Below are positions 18,804-27,663 of a DNA stretch of 64,000 bases, piece after piece. The stretch's first letter is position 1. Every line of letters begins with the position of its first letter. Made by a program: the position numbers and the translations under genes. Source of the stretch: Cyclobacteriaceae bacterium (GTDB lineage Bacteria > Bacteroidota > Bacteroidia > Cytophagales > Cyclobacteriaceae); the NCBI GenBank assembly GCA_016787645.1, contig JAEUUF010000013.1, positions 434,001 to 498,000 on the forward strand, given 5' to 3'. The notes beneath the pieces were generated by a model. The model was not told the DNA's origin. It searched no databases and saw nothing but the letters and a program-made list of their open reading frames with translations.

Positions 18804-18961
18804 GTCCGTATTTCGATTACCTACGGTTCGCTTTAATGCGACTCAGTCGCCAAAACAGGCATTCTGACGATTATAAAATTCCAAGAATCGATACCCATGG
18901 CTTTATGTATCGTCGCCATCAACCTGCACGCTAAAAAAACAATCAATTTCTCCTCTGAGTA

Positions 18962-20317
18962 TTACCCCAGTAATCGTGACAGTTGGCCCGTTAAACTCTG
19001 TCTGCTGTAAGATTCCACATTGCGATCGGCTCCCAGGCCACCTGCTTGCCAGCGTTGGAATTGTCCCTTCAGCACGTCCATTATTGCCCTCCCATTTCCG
19101 CGGTCTATAATTTCGCCGGCCTTGGTAGCCTGAAGAATGGCGGCCGCATCACTTTTTTCGGGACCAATTCCCAGGATGAAATTTCCACTGGCCAGGTACT
19201 CAAAGAATTTGCCGGGAAGATTGCCAGGCGCCAGGAACGTATGGGCCAGCACCAACAATTGAACATCGGTCTCTCCGTACAACGCCACCAGTTCCGCGTG
19301 CGGCATCGGCTTGCGAAATGAAGTTATGGAGGCCAATACAGGCTCGGCGCTGACAAAATTTTGAAAGGACGAATTAACCGCTCCAATAAATTCGATCACG
19401 ATGCTCTCCTTCAAGCCAGGTTCCTTGTCCAGCATCATCTTTACCGCCTCCATAAATGGACGGGGGTCACGCAACTCGTCGACCATTCCAATATGCCGAA
19501 TGGTAAACCTGGCTGTTCGCTTACGCTTGATGCCGATAAAATCAGCTTGATCAAACCCGTTCGTGATTAGGTCAACTTTTCTTCCGCCCAACCTTTCAAA
19601 CCGGTCAACGTGATAGGGCGCAATGGTGATGACGCGATCGGCAGCCTGGAGCACTTCACGCTCCAATCGCCGATGTTTGCGCCTTGCCCAACCTGTCAGG
19701 GAAAGCGTGTCGAGGAAATCCCATTCACTCCACGGATCCCGGAGGTCAACAATCCAGCGCAGCGACGGATTCAACTTTTTCAGTTTAAGTCCAATCAGGT
19801 GCATGCTGTGTGGAGGCCCCGTGGTCACCAGCGTAGAAATGTGGTTTGACTTCAATATATCGGAAAGCACCAGGACAGAAGGCTTTACCCAGAAAACACG
19901 CGCATCCGGAATAAACACGTTGCCTCGTATCCAGGAGGTGACCGATTGGAGCAGCGATTTCTTCCCGGTGGTGACAAAATCCGTTTGGCTTGGCGCCTTG
20001 CCTCCGGCGAGTGATGAGGCCTTGCGAAACAACCCGTACGGTTCCCAGATCGGCAATCGAATTACCTCTGCCTCAGGGGGAATATCCTTCAGCAATGATT
20101 CGTCATGAATCTCCACCGAAGGATTTTCAGGGGTAAATACATATGGCTGCCATCCAAACGTTGGGAGATACTTCACAAACTTGAGCCAACGCTGAACACC
20201 GCTGCCTCCCGATGGGGGCCAATAGTAGGTCACAATTAAAACCTTCTTTTGAAGTTTTGGGTGCACGTCCGCGTCGGGGGTCTCCGGATTCCGGTGGCTG
20301 GTCGATAAGGCGGACAT
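18962..20317 (-). CDS. Glycosyltransferase family 4-like protein
   Basis: A 451-residue GT-B glycosyltransferase. After a ~24-residue polar extension the Rossmann domain begins KKVLIVTYYWPPSGGSGVQRW, the standard opening of this group with the glycine-rich acceptor loop. Further family features are DLRDPWSEWDF, DRVITIAPYHVDRFE, VDLITNGFDQADF and the donor-binding region PGKFFEYLASGNFILGIGP, where the Glu holds the nucleotide sugar. It stands alone, not inside the polysaccharide cluster at the left end, and is transcribed in the same direction as the amidohydrolase upstream with a 71-base gap. Sugar and acceptor are unknown. Confidence 0.85.
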   Translation of the reverse strand: MSALSTSHRNPETPDADVHPKLQKKVLIVTYYWPPSGGSGVQRWLKFVKYLPTFGWQPYVFTPENPSVEIHDESLLKDIPPEAEVIRLPIWEPYGLFRKASSLAGGKAPSQTDFVTTGKKSLLQSVTSWIRGNVFIPDARVFWVKPSVLVLSDILKSNHISTLVTTGPPHSMHLIGLKLKKLNPSLRWIVDLRDPWSEWDFLDTLSLTGWARRKHRRLEREVLQAADRVITIAPYHVDRFERLGGRKVDLITNGFDQADFIGIKRKRTARFTIRHIGMVDELRDPRPFMEAVKMMLDKEPGLKESIVIEFIGAVNSSFQNFVSAEPVLASITSFRKPMPHAELVALYGETDVQLLVLAHTFLAPGNLPGKFFEYLASGNFILGIGPEKSDAAAILQATKAGEIIDRGNGRAIMDVLKGQFQRWQAGGLGADRNVESYSRQSLTGQLSRLLG

Positions 20318-20388
20318 ATGGCGAAGGTACTAAACGTCGGTTAGGATTGGGCCATTGATTATCACATTGGCTTCAACGGCAGAGTGAT

Positions 20389-21783
20389 TCAATACTTTAT
20401 GACCACTCCATTCATCTGTTTCAAATTCCCGTCCGCATAAGCCACTTTCCCATTGACGATGACGAGATCTATTCCTTTCGAGAACTGATTCGGATTACTG
20501 ACCGTTGCCGTTCCATTTATTGCCGCCGGGTCAAGCACGGCGAGGTCAGCTGTGGCACCAGACACGAGGATACCCCGGCTGTCGAGGATAGGCCGGAGCA
20601 ACTGACGCGGTCCAAGCGTCATCTTGTTCAAAATCGATTCCAGCGGCATGCCGATATCAAGGGCATGCCGGACAGCCGTAGCAAAACAGCCAGCGCCCCG
20701 TGGGTGTGAATTGGCATTCGCCGCGTATTCAATGCCTCCATCCGAGCCGATGAGACAAAATGATTCTTTCAATGCTAGGTCAACCGTGCGCTCCATCGGG
20801 AGAGTTCCTTCTGGTACCGCGACAAGTTTCTTGAGCGCCCTGTACTTCTCGAAGGAGGCTGCGGTTAATCGCTCACCGGTACCTACCAACCGGAGGTCGT
20901 TGTAGGTGAGTCCATAACGTTGCTGCCATCCTTCGTCAAACCGGGTAGAATGCAGGTAAGTGGCCCAATACGAATAGGGATAGACGCAGCACGTAATTTC
21001 CTGTCCCTGGGCGTTGGCCTGACGAAGTTTCGTCAATGCTTCAGCCATATGAAAAGTCCCACCCGTAGAGTGCAAATGGGAAATGTGTACTCGTGCTCCA
21101 CTATCCCTGGCGAAGGAAATGGCCTCATCGACACCTTCGAGTTCCTGTCCCTCCGATGAATAACGAAGGTGCAGAAACAAGGGCCGGTTATATTTCCTGG
21201 CCAGCTTGGCATACCCCAACACTTCATCGTAAGGTGTCGGCTGGTACTCAATACTATGTGAAACACCCAGCGCGCCTTCAGCCAGGCACTGTTCTACGCG
21301 GCGCTTGCGTTCTGCCAGGCTGGTCGCGGCGTACCGCACGCGCATCACCGCTGTGGACACACCATAGTTGGTCCAATGAGGCTTTGCGCCAAACGATTTA
21401 TAGTATGCCGCGATCTGCGCCGAGCCGCCATGCATTTGCAACGCCGTGGTGACACCATCACTCACTTTGAATTTCTCCACGATGGCATAACTTTTTTCCG
21501 GGTTGGCAGTGTTGTCGGTAAGAATATCTATGAAACCGGGAGACACTACTTTATTGTCAAGTTGAAGGATGGTCGAAGCCTGGAGGGTTCCTGCTTCCCC
21601 CATATGCAGCTTGCCAGCCGTGTCTATACCAATGTCGGGACGCTGCCAACTCCCCTGGTAGAACGCCCTTCCCCCACGAAGCACCATCGTCAGCACCGGA
21701 GTTTGGCCGAAACTAACCAGCGGTACAGCGGCCAACATACCTGTTGCCGCGACAGATTTCTTCAGGAAAGTTCTCCGCCTCAT
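20389..21783 (-). CDS. Tat-exported amidohydrolase, D-aminoacylase/N-acyl-D-amino-acid deacylase-like
   Basis: A 464-residue metal-dependent hydrolase fold. The start is ATG 21783, which overlaps the miaA stop (ATGA) and yields a twin-arginine signal MRRRTFLKKSVAATG; a longer frame to 21828 would bury the Tat motif. The amidohydrolase barrel has SPGFID (81-86), GVTTALQMHGG (110-120), H205 in LFLHLRYSS, H236 in HISHLH, and D348 in LIGSDGG, the positions that bind zinc in D-aminoacylases. The usual His-x-His after PGFID is missing (L88 and D90) and the bridging Cys of the GNCG motif is His118. Enzymatic activity is therefore uncertain. It would be exported folded to the periplasm, perhaps to deacylate N-acyl-D-amino acids. 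Confidence 0.75.
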   Translation of the reverse strand: MRRRTFLKKSVAATGMLAAVPLVSFGQTPVLTMVLRGGRAFYQGSWQRPDIGIDTAGKLHMGEAGTLQASTILQLDNKVVSPGFIDILTDNTANPEKSYAIVEKFKVSDGVTTALQMHGGSAQIAAYYKSFGAKPHWTNYGVSTAVMRVRYAATSLAERKRRVEQCLAEGALGVSHSIEYQPTPYDEVLGYAKLARKYNRPLFLHLRYSSEGQELEGVDEAISFARDSGARVHISHLHSTGGTFHMAEALTKLRQANAQGQEITCCVYPYSYWATYLHSTRFDEGWQQRYGLTYNDLRLVGTGERLTAASFEKYRALKKLVAVPEGTLPMERTVDLALKESFCLIGSDGGIEYAANANSHPRGAGCFATAVRHALDIGMPLESILNKMTLGPRQLLRPILDSRGILVSGATADLAVLDPAAINGTATVSNPNQFSKGIDLVIVNGKVAYADGNLKQMNGVVIKY

Positions 21784-22691
21784 GATACAGTCATCGATGG
21801 TGTGCATTGAGCCAGGATTCCGGACCAATCGTCAGGGGAAAACCAATGGATTGACTTGTCCTTGCGGAACCAGGTGAGTTGCCGCTTGGCGTAGTTACGG
21901 GAATTCCGTTTCAACAGGCGAATGGCTTCCTCGCGATCGTAGTGTCCCTCCAGGAAACCAAATATCTCCTGGTATCCCACGGTTTGAAGTGATGGAAGAT
22001 GGCGCTGTGCAAACAACTGCCTCGCCTCCTCAAATAAGCCTTGGTCAATCATACGATCCATCCGCTGATCGATACGCCGGTACAGTTCCTCCCGATCGAT
22101 GGTCAGTCCAATCTTGATTACTTCCCACGGTAAAGGGACGATTTCCTTCCTGCGGAAGTTTGAGAACGGTTGGCCGGTTTGCCGGATCACCTCCAGGGCG
22201 CGCATCAACCGCTGCGGGTTCTTGCTGTCTACCACATCGTAATAAGCTGGATCGGCACGCTGGACCTCTTCTTGCAGCCATGCGAGGCCCCGCTGCCCAT
22301 ATTCCTCGGAGATACTCGCTCGGATAGCTGCTGGAACCTCCGGCATCTGGTCAAATCCTTCAATGAGCGCCTGGACATAAAGGCCAGATCCGCCGCACAA
22401 TACCACTCGCTCCTTGTCCCGGAAAAGGTCATTCAACACCTCTCGGACATCCTTCGCGTAGGACCCGGCATCGTAATCTTCGGCAATCGAACGGGTATTA
22501 ATAAGGTGATGCGGAACAAGGGCCAGTTCGTCCAATGACGGTTTCGCCGTTCCAATCTCCAATTCCCTGAAAACCTGCCGGGAGTCGGCCGACACCACGT
22601 GGGTGTGAAAATGCTGCGCCAGTCGTATGGCCAGTGTGGTTTTTCCCACGGCCGTAGGACCAAGTACAACCAGGAGGATCGGGCGATTCAT
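21780..22691 (-). CDS. miaA: tRNA dimethylallyltransferase
   Basis: Transfers an isopentenyl group from dimethylallyl diphosphate to N6 of A37 in tRNAs reading U-starting codons. The P-loop GPTAVGKT lies near the N-terminus, followed by VVSADSRQVFRELEIGTAKP, HHLINTR and CGGSGLYVQALIEG, all MiaA hallmarks. I choose ATG 22691 (MNRPILLVVLGPT), giving 304 residues, the usual length. A promoter at 22724-22755 would place the transcript start near 22718, which rules out the longest frame (22787) and makes ATG 22718 leaderless. It overlaps the following amidohydrolase by four bases and is divergent from the gene at 22770. Confidence 0.95.
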   Translation of the reverse strand: MNRPILLVVLGPTAVGKTTLAIRLAQHFHTHVVSADSRQVFRELEIGTAKPSLDELALVPHHLINTRSIAEDYDAGSYAKDVREVLNDLFRDKERVVLCGGSGLYVQALIEGFDQMPEVPAAIRASISEEYGQRGLAWLQEEVQRADPAYYDVVDSKNPQRLMRALEVIRQTGQPFSNFRRKEIVPLPWEVIKIGLTIDREELYRRIDQRMDRMIDQGLFEEARQLFAQRHLPSLQTVGYQEIFGFLEGHYDREEAIRLLKRNSRNYAKRQLTWFRKDKSIHWFSPDDWSGILAQCTPSMTVS

Positions 22692-22723
22692 ATGCGTCAC
22701 GAATTTACGATCCGCCATGACAG

Positions 22724-22755
22724 CAACCGTACTTTTTCCTAGATTGCAGGACAAA
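22724..22755 (-). promoter_or_regulatory. Promoter of miaA
   Basis: On the minus strand TTTG (22755-22752) is followed after 20 bases by TACGGTTG (22731-22724), a 7/8 match to TAnnTTTG. The predicted start of transcription leaves about 27 bases before ATG 22691, which supports that start codon. Confidence 0.5.
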
Positions 22756-22769
22756 TTCGCACCATACGA

Positions 22770-23048
22770 ATGATTAAGTACACCCATCAGTTCCTGGTCA
22801 AGCTGGAAGACATGATTGCCGAATCCGACTATTTTCTTCGCTATGAAAAGGGAACATTCAAATCAGGCTATTGTCTTCTCCGCGATCAGAAGATCATGAT
22901 CGTCAATAAGTTCTTTACTACGGAAGGTAAAATCAACACACTACTGGAAATCCTCAAAGGCATATCCCTGGATACCACAAAATTCAGCGAAAAGAACCTT
23001 AAGCTGTACGAGGAACTCCAGCAGGAAGAAGTGAGTTCCCCTACTTGA
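22770..23048 (+). CDS. Small conserved hypothetical protein
   Basis: A 92-residue soluble protein that I cannot assign to a named family. It is rich in Lys, Glu and aromatic residues (HQFLVKLEDMIAESDYFLRYEKG), with alternating strands and helices and no signal peptide or membrane segment. Its stop overlaps the TTG start of the metallo-hydrolase (TTGA at 23045-23048), so the two are translationally coupled. The coupling suggests a function connected with the hydrolase or with the NFACT protein that follows, but that is inference. Confidence 0.75.
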   Translation: MIKYTHQFLVKLEDMIAESDYFLRYEKGTFKSGYCLLRDQKIMIVNKFFTTEGKINTLLEILKGISLDTTKFSEKNLKLYEELQQEEVSSPT

Positions 23049-23806
23049 AAATCACATTCCTTGGCACCGGCACCTCCCAGGGCGTACCTGTCATCGGGTG
23101 CACGTGCGAAACGTGCCGTTCCCTCGACTACCGCGACAAGCGGCTTCGCACTTCCGTGCACATCGATACGGGCGGACAAAGCCTGGTGATCGACACCGGG
23201 CCTGACTTCCGCCAGCAGATGCTTCGTGAAAACGTGAGACATCTCGATGCAGTCCTCTTCACGCATGGCCACAAAGACCACACCGCCGGACTCGACGATG
23301 TTCGTGCCTACAACTTCCTCCAGGGAGTGGATATGCCGGTGTATGGACATGAACAGGTACTTGAGCAGTTGACCCGTGAATATGCGTATGCCTTTGAGCC
23401 CCATCGCTACCCAGGCATTCCACGCTTGCAACTGATCACGATTACCGATCAACCCTTCACCCTTTCGGACCTGCGGATCGTGCCCTTGCCCGTGAAGCAC
23501 CTCAACATCGCTGTATTCGGTTATCGCATCGGCGACTTCAGTTACATCACCGACGCGAATCAAATTCCCGCCGAAACAATCGCCCGCCTACAGGGCACGA
23601 AGGTGCTTGTGCTGAACGCGCTTCAGCGGGAGAAGCATGTCTCGCATTTCAACCTGGAAGAAGCCATGGCCATTGCGACACAGATTGGCGCTGAACGTAC
23701 GTATTTCACCCACCTCAGTCACCGCATGGGACTGCACAAAGCGCTCGAGGCTGAACTACCTTCGGGGATACTCCCGGCATACGACGGGCTGACGGTGACC
23801 CTTTAG
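23045..23806 (+). CDS. MBL-fold metallo-hydrolase, PhnP-like phosphodiesterase group
   Basis: A 253-residue beta-lactamase-fold hydrolase. It has the opening FLGTGTSQGVPVIGC with a Cys pair (CTCETC) like PhnP, which uses such cysteines for a structural zinc. The metal site is FTHGHKDHTAGLDD (HxHxDH), further ligands are H in PVKHLNIAVFGYR, D in YITDANQI and H in THLSHRMG. PhnP cleaves cyclic ribose phosphates; RNase Z and LipB-associated relatives share the fold, so the substrate is not certain. The start is TTG, overlapping the previous stop. The NFACT gene begins 11 bases downstream. Confidence 0.85.
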   Translation: MKITFLGTGTSQGVPVIGCTCETCRSLDYRDKRLRTSVHIDTGGQSLVIDTGPDFRQQMLRENVRHLDAVLFTHGHKDHTAGLDDVRAYNFLQGVDMPVYGHEQVLEQLTREYAYAFEPHRYPGIPRLQLITITDQPFTLSDLRIVPLPVKHLNIAVFGYRIGDFSYITDANQIPAETIARLQGTKVLVLNALQREKHVSHFNLEEAMAIATQIGAERTYFTHLSHRMGLHKALEAELPSGILPAYDGLTVTL

Positions 23807-23817
23807 TCCCCTCTGCC

Positions 23818-25377
23818 GTGCACAACAATTATTACTTTCTTCGTCAGCTCTCAGCCGAACTGGCGGAACTCCTGCGCGGATTCACGGTGGTGTCTTGCTT
23901 CAGCCAAAGCAAAGATGAACTTGTGCTGGAATTTAACGACAGCCGAAAATCACTTTTCCTCAAGGCAAGTTTTCAACCGGAGTTTCAGTGTCTATCTTTT
24001 CCGGCCACCTTTCACCGTGCGCGAAAGAACAGCATCGACCTCTTTCCTGAACTCATCATGCAACCGGTTATCGGGGTGAGGCAATTCAGCAACGAACGAA
24101 GCTTCAGCATCCTGATCGGCGACGGATGGAACCTGATCTTCAAGATGCACGGGCGACAGGGCAATGTTATCCTTGCCCAGGATGAAACGGTGCTCTCCCT
24201 CTTTCGCAACAATTTTCCCTCCGATCTTTCACTCAAGCCCGCTTCGCTGGACCGCACGATCGATTGGAGTTATGACAGCTTCATCGCTCATCAGCAAGAT
24301 ATCAAGTCGCATTACATCACCTTCGGAACCCCGGTTTGGAAATACCTGGACCGCCAGGGTTACCCGGAAAAGTCAGCAGAAGAACGATGGTCGCTGGTGG
24401 AAGAGGTCAGAAAGAAACTCGAACATCCGGATTATTCCATTATTGATGACGAAGGCACACTAAGGCTCACGTTGCTGCCGGGTGAGAAAGTCCTTCGGCA
24501 ATTCACCCGGCCGATGGAAGCCCTTACCGAGTTCTATCTTCTTTACCAATCCACGAATTCCTTCCTTCGAGAAAAGACCATGTTATTGTCGGCTGTGCGC
24601 GGCAGGTTGAAGCAAGGACTTGCGCTTCTTGAAAAAAGCCGGAGTCGTTTTGAAGAGGTACAAAACGATCATCATTATCAAGCCTGGGCCGACTTGTTGA
24701 TGGCTAACCTTCACCAGGTTGCGCCAGGCAGCTTATCCATTGAGCTGGCGGATTTCCACCAGCCGGACCAAAAAGTAAATATCAAACTAAGGAAGGATCT
24801 TTCGCCACAAAAGAACGCAGAGGTGTTTTATAGAAAAGCGAAGAATCAGTCCATTGAACTCAAGACACTTGCCAAGACCATTGCCAGGAAAGAGCAGGAA
24901 CTTGCGGTTCTAAAGGAGCAAGAACGGCTACTGGAATCAACTGTGGACCGGATAAGCCTCGAACCGTACCTGAAAACTTACTCTTCGGTGGAGCGCGAAA
25001 AGGAGAAGAAACAAATCCTGCCCTACCATGAGCATGAGTTTGGCGGATTCAAGATCCTGGTTGGAAAGAATGCCTCCGCCAATGATGAACTTACGCTGCA
25101 CCATGCGCACAAGGAAGACTTGTGGCTGCACGCCAAGGATGTAGCTGGCTCACATGTGTTGATCAAGCATCAATCCGGGAAAGTGTTCCCAAAAGACGTC
25201 ATTGAATTTGCCGCTTCACTGGCCGCCTTTCATTCGAAGCGAAAAAACGAAACGCTTTGCCCAGTCGCTGTCACGCAGGCCAAATATGTGCGAAAACGAA
25301 AAGGGGATGCACCCGGGATGGTGATCGTGCAGCGAGAAGATGTGATGATGGTTGTTCCCGCGAAAGGAAATCGATGA
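23818..25377 (+). CDS. NFACT family protein (RqcH/FbpA-like)
   Basis: A 519-residue protein with the layout of the NFACT family: an N-terminal NFACT-N domain beginning YYFLRQLSAELAELL, a coiled-coil helical middle (about 265-400, rich in Lys, Glu and Leu) and a C-terminal NFACT-R domain with KEDLWLHAKDVAGSHVLIK. RqcH homologues bind stalled 50S subunits and add C-terminal alanine tails to nascent chains. The start is GTG. I do not see an obvious Asp-Arg pair in the N-domain loop that is used by B. subtilis RqcH for tailing, so activity may differ in this lineage. It is the last gene of a short operon with the two genes before it. Confidence 0.8.
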   Translation: MHNNYYFLRQLSAELAELLRGFTVVSCFSQSKDELVLEFNDSRKSLFLKASFQPEFQCLSFPATFHRARKNSIDLFPELIMQPVIGVRQFSNERSFSILIGDGWNLIFKMHGRQGNVILAQDETVLSLFRNNFPSDLSLKPASLDRTIDWSYDSFIAHQQDIKSHYITFGTPVWKYLDRQGYPEKSAEERWSLVEEVRKKLEHPDYSIIDDEGTLRLTLLPGEKVLRQFTRPMEALTEFYLLYQSTNSFLREKTMLLSAVRGRLKQGLALLEKSRSRFEEVQNDHHYQAWADLLMANLHQVAPGSLSIELADFHQPDQKVNIKLRKDLSPQKNAEVFYRKAKNQSIELKTLAKTIARKEQELAVLKEQERLLESTVDRISLEPYLKTYSSVEREKEKKQILPYHEHEFGGFKILVGKNASANDELTLHHAHKEDLWLHAKDVAGSHVLIKHQSGKVFPKDVIEFAASLAAFHSKRKNETLCPVAVTQAKYVRKRKGDAPGMVIVQREDVMMVVPAKGNR

Positions 25378-25409
25378 GCGATGGCAGCAAGATGCACTGC
25401 TCCGTCCCA

Positions 25410-26837
25410 CTAACTCACCATGTGCACCTTGAGCATGTTGGTCCGGTTGCGTTCATGAATCGGCATAGAAGCCAGGATGATGAAGACATCTCCTGATTTT
25501 ACATGCCCATCGCGCTTGAGGATTTCTTCCACGTCAGCAATGGTTTCATCGGTGGAATTTTGCTTTTCGTAATAATAGGCGCGGGTTGCCCACACCAGGT
25601 TCATGGTATTGAGGATGCCCTTGTTGCTGGTGAATACAAAAATGTTGGCGTTGGGCCGGTGCGAGGAGGATTTCAGCGCAGAGTAACCGCTGGCACTCAT
25701 GCCCACAATCGCCTTGGCATTAATTTCTTTAGCCAGTTTACAAGCGGCCAGCACGAGGCTATCATTGACGAAAATAGGTGAATGCGGGTCAACCTCGCGG
25801 AAGCGATAATACACGTTGGCTTGCTTTTCAACCGATCCGATGGTGCGTACCATGCTTCGGATAACTTCAATCGGGTAACGGCCCGCCGCGGTCTCTGCGG
25901 AAAGCATCAGGGCGTCGGCACCATCCATTACGGCGTTGGCCACGTCGTTGGTTTCCGCGCGCGTGGGTCGAGGATTCTCGATCATGCTTTCCATCATCTG
26001 GGTAGCCACAATCACGGGCTTGCCCAGGCGGTTGCATTTTTCCACGATCATCTTCTGCACCATGGGAACTTCCTCCAGCCAGATTTCCACGCCGAGGTCG
26101 CCTCGTGCCACCATGACACCATCCGTGGCGCCGAGCACAGCGTCGATGTTCTCAAGGGCCTCGGGCTTTTCGATCTTGGCAATAATTTTACAGGGCGCTT
26201 TGTGTTCTTCGATGATGCCCCGGAGAATATCAATGTCCTTCGCTTTGCGAACAAAACTCAGCGCAACCCAGTCAATGCCATTCCGCAGCCCGAACTTCAG
26301 GTCTTCGAGGTCTTTGTCGGTAAGCGAAGGAGCCGACACCCGGGAATGAGGCAGGTTGATTCCTTTTCGGGATTTGAGCAATCCACCATATACTACTTCG
26401 CAGACCACATCGATGTCGCGGATCTCTTCCACTTTCAGTTCGATCTTGCCGTCGTCGATGAGAATCATGTCACCGACCTTCACGTCATTGGGCAGGTTCT
26501 TGTAGCTCGTACTGACGATTTCATGATCGCCGAGCAACTCGCGTGTGGTAATAATCAGCGTTGATCTGGGCTGGAGGATGGTACCCTCCTTCACTTCGTT
26601 GACCCGGATTTTTGGTCCCTGCAGATCCTGGAGCAATGCGATATGTGTACCCAGTTCTTCGTTTATTTCGCGTACGAAGTCGACTACCTTTTGGTGATCG
26701 GCGTGGGTGCCGTGAGAAAAATTGAGGCGAAATACATCTACACCTTCCTTGGCCAATGCGCGAAGCATTTCCTTGGAATTGGAAGCGGGGCCAACAGTGG
26801 CAACGATCTTGGTCTTGTTGTACGAAATTTTTTCCAT
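25410..26837 (-). CDS. pyk: Pyruvate kinase
   Basis: Glycolytic enzyme converting phosphoenolpyruvate and ADP to pyruvate and ATP. About 475 residues from MEKISYNKTKIVATVGPAS, chosen over the longer frame to 26876. Visible signatures are FRLNFSHG, the catalytic Lys segment IIAKIEKPEAL and VMVARGDLGVEI, then the K+/ADP site ATQMMESMIENPRPTRAE. In the conserved loop the usual Pro of VEIP is Trp (VEIWLEEVP), a small oddity. The C-terminal regulatory domain is present (KAIVGMSASGYSALK). It follows the IPExxxVDY gene, the common Bacteroidota arrangement. Confidence 0.95.
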   Translation of the reverse strand: MEKISYNKTKIVATVGPASNSKEMLRALAKEGVDVFRLNFSHGTHADHQKVVDFVREINEELGTHIALLQDLQGPKIRVNEVKEGTILQPRSTLIITTRELLGDHEIVSTSYKNLPNDVKVGDMILIDDGKIELKVEEIRDIDVVCEVVYGGLLKSRKGINLPHSRVSAPSLTDKDLEDLKFGLRNGIDWVALSFVRKAKDIDILRGIIEEHKAPCKIIAKIEKPEALENIDAVLGATDGVMVARGDLGVEIWLEEVPMVQKMIVEKCNRLGKPVIVATQMMESMIENPRPTRAETNDVANAVMDGADALMLSAETAAGRYPIEVIRSMVRTIGSVEKQANVYYRFREVDPHSPIFVNDSLVLAACKLAKEINAKAIVGMSASGYSALKSSSHRPNANIFVFTSNKGILNTMNLVWATRAYYYEKQNSTDETIADVEEILKRDGHVKSGDVFIILASMPIHERNRTNMLKVHMVS

Positions 26838-26872
26838 GATCAGCAAGGCTGAGATTGTGGATGCCGGCGGCA

Positions 26873-27304
26873 TCAAAAAATAAAGGTTTCCTTCGATTTA
26901 AGAGCCGACAAAGGTATCAAAGCAGCCAATTCAACGGAAGGAACCTCCCGCAAGTATTCCTGCAATCGATTGCCTGTCAGTTTTTCCTCACTTTGGGTCA
27001 TCAACACATAATCGAAATGTGGAAACTCGGGAACCAGGGCAGGTGCGCCCGATTCCGCATCAATCGGACGATTGCGGAAGAGGTGCAGGGCATTTGGCGG
27101 TGTAATAAAGGCATAGTGGTCATACGCCGCCGTACCTTTTTTGAGGTGAACCTCCAGGTCCTTCTGCTTAGCGAGTCGAGTGTGAAGCATGCGGTTCAGG
27201 TACCAGGCCAGCTTGTAACCCTTGAGCGATGTCCTCACTCCGACGAGTTCAAAGTCGAAGGAGTACTCAATTTCAAGCTTGTTTTTCCTGATTTTGGCAG
27301 GCAT
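26873..27304 (-). CDS. IPExxxVDY family protein
   Basis: A 143-residue protein of a family restricted to Bacteroidota, named for a conserved motif that appears here as VPEFPHFDYVLM near residues 93-104. Another conserved stretch is YKLAWYLNRMLH. No signal peptide or membrane segment is visible. It sits directly before pyk in the same direction and divergent from acpP. The biochemical role is not known to me; the context suggests a link to central metabolism or its regulation. Confidence 0.8.
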   Translation of the reverse strand: MPAKIRKNKLEIEYSFDFELVGVRTSLKGYKLAWYLNRMLHTRLAKQKDLEVHLKKGTAAYDHYAFITPPNALHLFRNRPIDAESGAPALVPEFPHFDYVLMTQSEEKLTGNRLQEYLREVPSVELAALIPLSALKSKETFIF

Positions 27305-27332
27305 GAGGCTAAACAGGGGATAACGTAAAAAG

Positions 27333-27364
27333 TTTGACTTTATGACCTCAAATCTCTTACTTTG
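27333..27364 (+). promoter_or_regulatory. Promoter of the acpP-fabF-rnc-nadE operon
   Basis: TTTG (27333-27336) and TTACTTTG (27357-27364) are separated by 20 bases, giving a good match to the Bacteroidota promoter (7 of 8 at the -7 box). Transcription would begin near 27371, about 27 bases before ATG 27398, which supports the internal start of acpP. Confidence 0.6.
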
Positions 27365-27397
27365 CGCAGATTTTTAAAATCCTTAAACCTTATAATC

Positions 27398-27637
27398 ATG
27401 TCGGACATCGCACAAAAAGTTAAGCAAATCATCATTGACAAGCTGGGCGTAGAAGAATCGGAAGTTACTCCTGAGGCAAGTTTCACCAACGACCTGGGTG
27501 CAGATTCTTTGGATACCGTCGAGCTTATCATGGAGTTCGAGAAAGAGTTTAACATTTCGATTCCGGACGACCAGGCCGAAAACATTGCCACTGTTGGCCA
27601 AGCCATCGCTTATCTCGAGCAGAACGCGAAGAAATAG
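27398..27637 (+). CDS. acpP: Acyl carrier protein
   Basis: Carries growing acyl chains on a phosphopantetheine arm in type II fatty acid synthesis. The 79-residue acidic protein starts [10 protein letters not shown] and has the DSL attachment motif GADSLD with Ser37. A frame open to 27362 starts inside the promoter and is rejected. It heads an operon with fabF, the condensing enzyme; a hairpin with a T run sits between the two and may allow much more acpP than fabF message, as cells need ACP in excess. Confidence 0.97.
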   Translation: MSDIAQKVKQIIIDKLGVEESEVTPEASFTNDLGADSLDTVELIMEFEKEFNISIPDDQAENIATVGQAIAYLEQNAKK

Positions 27638-27638
27638 T

Positions 27639-27658
27639 CCAGGAAGTCTCCTGGTTTT
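27639..27658 (+). terminator. Attenuator-like hairpin between acpP and fabF
   Basis: CCAGGA (27639-27644), an AGTC loop and TCCTGG (27649-27654) form a perfect 6-bp stem followed by TTTT, two bases after the acpP stop and just before the fabF start at 27664. It would act as a partial terminator or a 3' stabiliser for acpP mRNA. Confidence 0.5.
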
Positions 27659-27663
27659 ACATT

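Noticed and set aside
18838-18850. 13-base palindrome GCGACTCAGTCGC
   Set aside because: Too short, without T run or defined position relative to a promoter; could be chance.
25782-26564. Plus-strand open frame of 260 codons
   Set aside because: It lies wholly antisense to pyk and reads as a His- and Asn-rich shadow without any domain.
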